The translations under genes and the position numbers were made by a program. From Adiantum capillus-veneris (Eukaryota > Streptophyta > Polypodiopsida > Polypodiales > Pteridaceae), in NCBI GenBank assembly GCA_014529385.2, contig CM043964.1, positions 104,209,587 through 104,273,586 of the forward strand: a DNA stretch of 64,000 nucleotides. Reading direction: 5' to 3'. Below the pieces are notes generated by a model that worked only from the letters and a program-made list of their open reading frames with translations, did no database searches and was not told the origin of the DNA. Shown here piece after piece: positions 55,860 through 64,000 of this stretch. Position 1 is the stretch's first letter. Each line of letters begins with the position of its first letter.

Positions 55860-56487
55860 AAGGAAGAACCTGATGCACATTTGTGACAATTTAATAAAGT
55901 GTATGGATAGAATCATCCTGGCGCTGTGGTTCCTCTCCATCAACAATCAGTGTTTGAATCCTCACTTTCAGGGAAAGCTGCAAAATGGCTGTTAGAGTAT
56001 CCTGACAATCCCTTTCAAACATATGTCAAAGGGTCCAGAGTGTTCTTGCATCAATTTAGAATAGAAAAGATGGTTCCTCAACATTTGGAAAAGCTTCGGA
56101 TGTTACGTCAAAAGTCATTTCCAGTAGAGGATTATGCTGCAAAGTTTGGGATGCTTTTGCAGTTGGTACCTCAGGCACAACGGCCAGCAAGCCGAGGTGT
56201 TAAATGATTATTTTCTACGAGGACTTAATAAGGATCTCAGAATTGCTATAAAACCATTGGATAAGGTAACCACTCCACTGGATAATGTTATTGCAAGGGC
56301 TGTTGTAGCAAGAGAGGCTTTAGAGGATTCGGAAGCACCAAGGAAATCAAAGAAAAAGGATCGTAAGAAATCTCATCATAAATCTCAAGGAAGTGGCAGT
56401 GATAGTTCGGAGTCGGAGAGTGCAGACTCAAAATCCTCAGATTCAGGTAGCAATGGTTTGGTGAAAGAATCAGAGGAAGCAACTTGA
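55860..56487 (+). pseudogene. N3 Gag, capsid region
   Basis: FESSLSGKAAKWLLEYPDN, LHQFRIEKMVPQHLEKLRML and VEDYAAKFGMLLQL give the retrotransposon gag pattern. After a frameshift near 56190 it continues as DYFLRGLNKDLRIAI and a Lys/Ser-rich tail to a TGA at 56487. Confidence 0.75.
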
Positions 56488-56532
56488 AAAAAATCTCAAC
56501 GTCAAGCGATCAAAAGTGTTCCATCCGGATCG

Positions 56533-57214
56533 ATGGAATCTTCTGCGGTGGTTAAAAGTCTAAAGGAGCTGTGGTGTACTCAGTGCCGGAATCTGGGACA
56601 TGCCACTCAAGAGTGTGCAATGAATAAAAAATGGTGTGTGATTTGCATAGCCAACACCCATAATATAGTGGAATGTTCTTACAATGGTCGTGGCCGTAGG
56701 AGTCATGACTCTTCTACATGGCAGTCACAACAGTCATGGCATGGACAAGAGCCTTCGGTGGCATTGACCCACTCTCATGCATGAGAGACGCCTTTTCAAG
56801 GACAAGCCGGTGGATGGGGTCAAGGAGGGGGTTCCAGTCACTTGCGGAAGAGGTGGCCAAGATCCTAATCGAGTGCCTTTTTGTTTGGGAGATGGGCATT
56901 GGCGGTCCGAGTGTTCAGAGGCTATGGAGTATGATCGGAAGAAACAGGAACGTGCTGCTGCTGGAAAGCAGCCGAGTGTGGCTATGGTTCAAATTAAGGG
57001 ACTGGACAAATCAAACCCGATGGTTTCGCTGATTACCCATTCTGGCAAAAATGTGGTACCAACAGCCAATGTTAAGCTCCTGGATTGGGCAACTCAAGAA
57101 GATGTATGTAAAAAGACTTTAACTTGGGTGCCACATTCAATATCACCATTGCAATCATCCGGACCATCGCCCTCCTCTCCCAAAAAGAAAGAGGGGAAAT
57201 CCGAAACAAGGTAA
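56533..57214 (+). pseudogene. N3 zinc knuckles
   Basis: Two adjacent CCHC motifs, CTQCRNLGHATQEC and CVICIANTHNIVEC, at about 56575-56690. A third, degraded one (CLGDGHWRSEC) is in the next frame near 56880-56920. A multi-knuckle Gag is unusual compared with the single knuckle of N1. Confidence 0.65.
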
Positions 57215-57294
57215 ATACCATGGAAGTGGATAATTGGGATTCTATTTGGAACTAGGTTCTAGAATCACCATTACAAGTACGATTGGGATAGTTA

Positions 57295-57880
57295 TTGAAA
57301 TTGGTTCCAAATTTTCATAACACTTTGCTGAGTCAGAAGCTCAAAGCAATGAATGAGATGGAAGTTGATATTGCAACAGCTGAGGGTGAGTGGGATGATT
57401 CAGTCTTGGTGCCAACAACTAGGAAAAAGAATACACGCATTCCAGAGCTTTCAATAAGATATCATGACACATATATGGACAAAGTACTATTAGATAGAAG
57501 TGCGGGAGTGAATATTATTACTCAAGTGGCTTGTGAGTGCTTTGGTCTTAGTGATTGGGAACCTGCACCCTTTGTAGTTCGCATGGCAGATCAGAGAAGT
57601 GTACAGCCACTAGGATTACTCCGAGGCATTGTGATGGATGTGACTGGGTTGTCTTTTGTTGTCTCGTTAGTAGTCTTAAATATTGAGGATCACAGTTAGG
57701 ATTATCATATTATTTTGGGGAGACCATGGTTATATCAAGCCAGGGTAAAGCATAATTGGGAGGCAAATATGTTGACAGTTAAAAAGGGTTGCAGGAAAGT
57801 TCCGGTGATGTTGGAAACATGTAGACAACCAGTTCAGGCAGCATGGCGTGTGATAGCGGAGATGGTGAATATGGTGGAAT
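57295..57880 (+). pseudogene. N3 aspartic protease
   Basis: The active site reads LLDRSAGVNII near 57487-57519 (usually LLDSGAGVNII), so the catalytic DSG is damaged. RMADQRSVQPLG and, after a TAG at 57697-57699, IILGRPWLYQA complete the fold. Confidence 0.7.
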
Positions 57881-58079
57881 AATTAGAAGAGGATGAAGAG
57901 GAGAAATTTTTGAAGGATAACCCGGATTTAGTTTCTTTCTATCTTGCAAATATTTCTATGCTTTTGGAGGGGAATTCTTTAGGGGACCCAGGAATAGGAG
58001 AGCCAGGGGGGCAAGAAAAATTCTTGCCTATTTTTGAACCATTGGAGGAAATTATTAGGCAATAATGTAAGTTTGAAGC

Positions 58080-59010
58080 ACAATGAGTAAAGTAACAAGG
58101 GTAAAGGAAGATGAACTGGAGACGGTCTTTCTAGGAGCTCAAGGGGAGTGTCAGCGCATTCATATTAATAAACAGCTTGAGGCAAGTTTTTTAAGGAGAC
58201 TTGATTAATTTGTTGACAAAATTCAAGGATATTTTTGCATGGGAATATTCCGATATGAAAGGATTGGATCCAAAGATGCAGTGCCGGTGAAGCAACATTC
58301 ATATAGGATGAATCCCAATGTGTCGAAGAAAGTCAAGGTGGAAATTGATCGCCTGTTCAGGTGGGTTTTATTACCCCTATTGACAATCTCGAATGGATTT
58401 CTCCTATTGTGTGGATTATAGAAAGCTGAATGCAGATGTTGTTCCGGACCCTTTTCCTCTTCCATTTCTGGATTCTATTTTGTATGATGTGGTAGGGCAT
58501 GAGATGTATTCTTTTCTGGATGGGTTCAGTGGATATAACCAAATTTGGATGGCTGAAGGTGACCAAGCTAAAACAACTTTTATTACAGCATGGGGCGTTT
58601 TCGCCTGCTTAGTAATGTGGTTTGGATTACGGAATGCGCCCTCAACTTTTCAAAGGGATATGTTTCAAATTTTTGGTCCCTATTTGACAGATTTTATGTG
58701 AATCTTTCTTGATGATCTCAGTGTCTTTGGAGCGCAATTAGAGCATGTGAAGAAATTGAGGTTATGTTTTATGAAATGTAGAGAGGTGAAATTTAGTTTA
58801 AATCCTCTAAAATATGCAATGACACTGCAAAGTGGAAGATTATTGGGTCATGTAATTTCTAAAGATGGCATTTCAGTGGATTTGGATAAAATAGCAGCAA
58901 TTATGGAAGCACCTCCGTTGGTGAATTCAAAGGTGTGCAATATTTCTGGGCCAAGCTCATTGGCATGGGAGGAATTTGTGGTTTGTCGCGCATTTGGCAA
59001 TCCCTATTAA
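58080..59010 (+). pseudogene. N3 reverse transcriptase
   Basis: Fragments in three frames: a linker (DIFAWEYSDMKGLDP), then VDYRKLNADVVPDPFPLPF, SFLDGFSGYNQIWM and FGLRNAPSTF. After a TGA at about 58699, the catalytic IFLDDLSVFG is intact. LLGHVISKDGISVDLDKI is the thumb. Confidence 0.78.
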
Positions 59011-59543
59011 TCAGGAAACACATGCCAAAGTTTTTGAATGGATGCAAGAATGTGATCTGGCCTTCAGGAGATTAAAAATTCAGCTCTCCAAAGCTTCGAT
59101 CACGATCCCTCCAAATTGGGGTCAGGATTTCCATGTTTTTGTGGATGCTTCTGACAGAGCTATTGGCAGTGTGCTGATGCAAGAACAAACTCAAGGGTGG
59201 TTTCGACTTTTCTATTATGCCAGCAAAAGATTATCATCCGCAAAAAAAATTATTCAGTTACAGAAAGAACATGTTTAGGGATGATTTACTCGGTGAAGAG
59301 GTTCCGTCATTATCTGTTGGGCTGGCGGTTTTTCTTTCATGTACATCATTCGGCTCTTTTATATCTAGTGCGCCACCAAAATTTGACAAGAAGATTGGCT
59401 CGATGGGTGCTCTTGTTACAAGAATTTGATTTTGAGGTAATACATTGTCCCGGAGCCCAGCATGCGATTGTTGGATACCTGTCCAGGCTAGATTTAGACG
59501 AGCTGCCGACGGGGGTTGCTGATGAACCCTTTGCAGAAGTTGA
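59011..59543 (+). pseudogene. N3 first RNase H (left element)
   Basis: FHVFVDASDRAIGSVLMQ has the first Asp, FYYASKRLSSAKK the usual follow-up and, after a frameshift near 59275, GMIYSVKRFRHYLLGWRF and VIHCPGAQHAIVGYLSRLD. The ADALSR-type end is IVGYLSR here. The domain is complete in outline. Confidence 0.75.
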
Positions 59544-60124
59544 CACAACAAGTCAAGTTTGTTTGGTCTGATGAGCTTGAATAATATTTTTGTAACATCA
59601 AAGTCATTCTATCAGAGCTACCAACATTTATGCCTCCTTGTTGGGAGTACACATTCTTTGCTAGCTCTAGTGTTGGGAAAAAAATAATCGGTGCTGTTTT
59701 GATACAACACGATCCCCACAGTACCAGGATACGACCCATCTATTTTTCTAGTAGGGTCATGAATGCCTTGGAGAGAGGCTACACGGAGGCAGAACTCATG
59801 ATGCTTTCTCTCATGTTTGTAGTGAGAAAGTTTAGATCCTACTTGCTACCAAAACCTTTTGTAATTCTCACTACAGAAAATTTGTTCCCTTGGGTGTCAT
59901 CTCAAATGAATCTTAGTACTAGGATCTCAAAGTGGATTATGGAGTTGCAAGAGTTTCAATACTCTTTCAAGGTAGAAGATAGTGTGCGTGCACAATTGGC
60001 AGGGATTCTCACTTATAGGGTGCATAAAAAGGAGATTAAGGTTCCTGAAGTAAAGACCCTACCATTGCCACCACCTAAAAGTATTCCTAATGCTTTTACC
60101 ATGTTCTTTGATGGAGCTTTTTGA
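59544..60124 (+). pseudogene. N3, right half: second Ty3-type RNase H from a Tat-like element
   Basis: Starts in the RT-RNase H linker (LTQQVKFVWSDELE), then GAVLIQHD, YFSSRVMNALERGYTEAELM and KWIMELQEFQYSFKVEDS. This aligns with the N1 segment YPLQQVAKHDPL through KKWVIELQEFEFSFLVEDS. It therefore repeats the domain just finished upstream, and belongs to an N1-like element. Confidence 0.75.
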
Positions 60125-60610
60125 CGAGTCACAGGAAAAGCGGGGGGTTAGTGCTGTTCAACCCCAAGTGGAGAGGTGGTCATGAAAGAGAAGGTCAATC
60201 TACCAGGTTCAACTAGCAATAATGAAGCAGAATACGACACACTACTTCATGGTTTGAAGATGTGCATTAGTCAAGGTATACAACATCTCATGGTAAAGGG
60301 GGATGCACTTCTCATTGTGAAGCAAATATTAGGCATTTGGGCATGCAAGAATGAAAGCCTCAGGACAAAGGTTCATGCCATTCGTAGATTGTTTAATCAG
60401 TTTGAAGAAGTGCAACTATATCATATTTCTAGGAAACAAAATGAAGATGCTGATTTACTTGCACAACAAGTAGCTACATGTGTTGAGAAAGGAGTGCAGG
60501 TCATCATGGTGGCAAACAGTTGTCAAGCAACCGAGATACCAAGGGTTGGAGTCATTGGCTCCCATTATTGGCTACATTTTGGAGGGAGATTTTACACAAG
60601 ACTTCACTAA
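60086..60610 (+). pseudogene. N3 archaeal-like RNase H
   Basis: MFFDGAF, SNNEAEYDTLLHGL, MVKGDALLIVKQIL and NEDADLLAQQ supply all four acidic residues of the aRNH, one more than N1 retains. A stop (60122-60124) and a frameshift occur after the first motif. Confidence 0.75.
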
Positions 60611-61225
60611 AACTCAGAAAAGGAGACTCATGAAGAAGGCAAGTTTCTATCTCTTCCTAGAAGGATCCCTCTATCAGAGAGGGAAGGATCAAGTGTGCAG
60701 AAGAGTACCAACTATTGAGGAAACTCCAGCCATTTAATAAGGTTTGCATGAAGAGGCATGTTGTGGTCATTTTGCCCAAGAATTGACTGTGAAGAAGATT
60801 TTGCTTGCGGGGTATGTTTGGCCAAGCTTGCATGTGGATGTCCAAATTGGTGTAAAAGTTGTCACAACTGTCAGGTAAATGGAAATAAAAGGCTCGTGCA
60901 TGGTCCAAGGCAAATAGTGCTTGCAAATGAACCCTTTGAAAAGTGGGGCATTGATGCTATGGGTCCTTTGCTTAGAACAAAGAATGGTAAAATCTACATT
61001 CTACTGGTTGTGGGCTACATGACTAGGTGGGTAGAGGCTCAAATTGTGGCAATGGTAAATGGGAAAATAGTGAGCAAGTTTGTCTACAGTAATATTTGTT
61101 GTAGATTTGGCACACCTCTGGAGATTGTTTCTGATAATGGTCCAGGGTTCAAGAAGGGTTTACTCAAAGAAGTTTGTGAAGAGCTTCACATTCTAGAGTG
61201 CTTTATTTTTGTGAGCTTCTAATTT
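60611..61225 (+). pseudogene. N3 integrase, truncated in the core
   Basis: The zinc domain (ACCGHFAQELTVKKIL, then CKSCHNCQ), first Asp (WGIDAMGP) and second Asp (IVSDNGPGF) are present. After KEVCEELHI (about 61190) similarity to N1 stops, and the Glu, C-terminus and 3' LTR are missing. The copy is broken here by deletion or by a later event. Confidence 0.75.
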
Positions 61226-61646
61226 ACATCTTTTTGAAAAGATTTCGGTCTTTTCAAGTTGTGGGTAGAATTTAATTTTTTTCTGCAGTTATTAAAAATT
61301 TCTTTGACTTTCTAATGTCATGAGACTTTTATTCTATTATTATCAACCTATACTTACTTTCCCCGTTCAAACTTTTCAATTTCCACACTTTAAAATGTTT
61401 ATTTTCCCATTCCACCTCTCAATGTTTTAGCCTAGATTAATTATAATCTTTTTTCTTTTTCAAATTGTAGAGACTTAATGAACTCTTTAAAATATACAAT
61501 CTACCCTCTTATTTCATAAGACAGAGTTTCAAGTCAAGGCCCAAACTCAACAATAAGTGTATTGTTTTTAAAATCTACATAAAAGATTTGAGCCACCATT
61601 CAAAAGTACCTATAGCACATGCATTCAAGAGGTATTTATAAAACCC

Positions 61647-61722
<76 letters not shown>

Positions 61723-62940
61723 TACCATGAATTAAAAGACCCCTTTTCCTTTAGATAACTGTAACTTTTTTTTCAACTTTTTATTTTGAAAACCCTATTG
61801 TACATATAATTTTGTAACTATTTGATATATAAAAAAACCCCCCTCTATGTGAACACACGTGCTACACTTACATATTCTAAGGTGGATCCCTCAAGAATTT
61901 GAGCTCAAGTGTTGATTTAGTGGACCATACACATTGAAGTTGGTAGTGCGGCATTGAATAAAAATGTCCAAAAAATCCATATTTAATAGTAACCTTGATT
62001 ACAAACAGTAAAATTGTGAGGAGTATGTTGAGTCCATGGATGTTGACCTTCATCTAATAACACAACCATATCTTCAGATGCTCCTTATTTTAAGGAAAAA
62101 CATAATCACTAAGCTTAGAGTCACCATCATTAATATATTTAGTCCTTTTGCCATCATATGTAACATAAGTTGGTTATAAAGTAGTTTTTTCACTTCCAAA
62201 GACACAAAATTTTAGTTGCCAAAGGAATAAATTATTTACATAAGTAAGCAAAACATCTTAAAAATAGATATCTATTGTGTCAAGGTTGTAGAAAAGGGGT
62301 AAGAAGAAGTCCACAAAAATCCATTTGAACAGATAGATATTGGGTAAGATTTGCATTCTATTTTCAAGATTTACCACTTAAAATCAATATAGGGTGGATG
62401 TCACTTGAGTCTTTCTACACATCTCTCTAGTTTGAAAGGCAAGGGCATGAGAAAAAGCCTTATCTAGCTAGTTGTAGAAAGATTGATTTCTCTTTTGGAG
62501 GGACCCTTGGACTTGATTTCAAATGACTTATGGTGGTAGATACTATTAAGGATACTCAATGACAATGAATATGTAAATTCTTCCTTCCTTGAGGTGCAAA
62601 GGAACAATTAAATCACATAAATTTTGTGAGTGCTACTAACCCATTAAAGCTATATTATGGTGGATAAGTTCCAAATACTCCAACATTTTTTGACATTTCT
62701 TGTTTGTTGGTGTGTTGTGATTCCTTGGTAGGATAGTACATAAAGAGGATACAAATTCCAAGCCTAAACTTTTTGAATTAAACTCCTAAATCCATGTCTA
62801 ACAGATATACATATCTTTCCTTATGTATGAAATGATGTTAACGTACTCATGGCAAATTTATCTTGTCCTTTGAGTTCCATTCCACTGTGTATGTATTCAA
62901 TGTTTTTATTTTATATTTTTCATTGAGATGAAATAGGAAA
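61226..62940. other. Unassigned region with an (AC)n tract
   Basis: AT-rich, no long open frame on either strand, and no terminal repeats or known domain recognised. Probably old repeat sequence. Confidence 0.5.
61651..61720. repeat. (AC)n microsatellite, 35 units
   Basis: Uninterrupted AC run; the third AC tract above 60 bp in the window. Confidence 0.95.
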
Positions 62941-64000
62941 TTGAAACCAATGGATGTTGCAAGGGCATGCAATGTCTTTTCCATTAATGCAACCAAGAAC
63001 TTTTTTGTTTATTGTAAGTCATAATAACAATTGTGAGTGGAGATGCTATGTAGGGAGAACATTTCCAAAAAGACGATGTACGATTAATAGAAAAAGACCC
63101 TCTTTCCATATCTAGTAGCTTCAACCAAGGGCCACTTGTGTGCTTTTTCCCTAGAGGGCACCACCCAAGGAGGAAATGTGACTTAGTGCATGTTTTTGTT
63201 CTTTGGCTTATGATGATTTCCCTAGACCATATTAGATATACAAGCTCCGTGCTTTCATGTACAATCTTCTCCCAATGCCACTCAAATCCTTCGATCTCAC
63301 CATCCATTGTCATTTCCCACACTATCATTGAGTTGCGTCTTTTGTGTTTTTTTCCATAGGAATCATTTGATGGGCTTTAGAAATTCTTTCCAATTGTATT
63401 TGGCCATTTTTAATGTATGGGGTTATTAAGGAGATAATCATAGAAACTTTGCTATGAAAAGGGAAAATTGTATACTCCCACCTTCTCATGTTAATTTTGT
63501 TCTTATTCAAGACCTAGTCAAATATTTGTTTGTCTGAGGTGTCCACCCCTAGTGATGCATTGAGGTGTCTAGACGCTAAACACTTGTGGCTCTTGATATA
63601 ATCACCCTTAGCCATTTGGCGGGGTTAAAGGAATCATTTTCAATGAGTGAAATCAATCTTATTTTTTTGATGTTACACTTAGAGACTAATGCAATTGCAA
63701 AAATTTGGAGGATCTTGTGTGTTCTTCTTAGCATCTAGGAGTTCGCTTTTATGAAGAGCAGAGAACCGTCAGCAAACAATTTCACAGGAAATTGTTTACC
63801 CCCGATAGCGAGAGTCCTTGAATCTCCCCATTTATAGCATTTTATTTGAGTGAATACACAAGTAGATATGAATCAATTGCAAAGAGTAGTGAGACAAGCT
63901 GGAAACCTTGCTTGATTGATCTCTTCACTTCAAACATTCCTACTACATCAACTCCCACCTATCTGCCATGTGCTCTACCACTCTCTCCCTTCTCATTCCC
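62940..64000 (-). pseudogene. LINE (non-LTR) reverse transcriptase remnant
   Basis: Clear only between about 63690 and 63960 on the minus strand: VKRSIKQGFQ with SLLFAIDSY (the RQG..LSPLLF motif) and GGKQFPVKLFADGSLLFIKA, the LINE motif-C region with FADG where FADD is expected. Stops follow, and 62984-63328 is an open minus-strand frame of uncertain origin. The upstream part lies beyond the window end. Confidence 0.6.

Larger units (their letters stand above)
55456..59543 (+). mobile_element. N3, left half: Ty3/gypsy gag, protease, RT and RNase H
   Basis: Gag through the first RNase H of one Ty3/gypsy element, strongly decayed. It ends abruptly just after the RNase H (LSRLDLDELP). The next bases belong to a different, Tat-like element that starts again inside RNase H. 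The details are in the entries below. Confidence 0.75.

Noticed and set aside
62280-62900. Minus-strand fragments that might be another retroelement gene
   Set aside because: Scattered short peptides with many stops and no motif I could name.

Overview
The window looks like intergenic heterochromatin from a land plant with a large, repeat-rich nuclear genome, possibly a gymnosperm or fern; the sequence alone does not decide. I found no host gene, rRNA, tRNA or CRISPR array. Almost everything is transposable-element sequence in nested layers, with long microsatellites. Every coding region carries stops, frameshifts or lost catalytic residues, except small fragments.

Layout. (1) 1-648: a minus-strand fragment of a CACTA TNP2 transposase, then an (AC)n tract. 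(2) 649-38651: a Ty3/gypsy chromovirus ('host element', probably Tekay/Del-like). It has LTRs of about 3.7 kb, a tRNA-iMet primer site and a C-terminal chromodomain. Two elements sit inside it. 'N1' (5093-13774) is a Tat-like Ty3/gypsy element with two RNase H domains, in the leader before gag. 'N2' (18705-35174, minus strand) sits in the host 3' LTR just downstream of the TATA box. N2 contains a Ty1/copia element (26939-33853, minus), whose own 3' LTR contains a 1.3-kb non-coding CACTA-ended element (27212-28532). (3) 38652-50286: remains of two CACTA elements with TNP2 and second-ORF (Transposase_24/TNPA-like) genes in opposing orientations. (4) About 50290-54906: 'N4', a decayed minus-strand relative of N2. 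(5) 55034-61225: 'N3', a mosaic of two Ty3/gypsy elements joined inside the RNase H region. (6) 61226-64000: unassigned sequence with an (AC)n tract, then a minus-strand LINE reverse-transcriptase remnant.

The most unusual item is in N2. This LTR element shows no recognisable pol genes. It carries two unfamiliar ORFs: an acidic ORF1, and an ORF2 with a long coiled coil and a C-terminal domain shared with N4. Its leader and the ORF1-ORF2 spacer hold eight copies of a 24-bp palindrome (arm AGACATCCTACG followed by its reverse complement), about 285 bp apart in the best-preserved stretch. The palindrome is far better conserved than the surrounding sequence, and both N2 LTRs carry one exact half-site. 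This is the best candidate here for an undescribed cis-acting system, such as RNA dimerisation or packaging hairpins or a dimeric protein-binding site.

The insertion order implied by interruptions is: host element, then N1 and N2 independently, then copia into N2, then the small CACTA-ended element into copia. Target duplications support N1 (GCGT), copia (GTATA) and the small element (TTAA).
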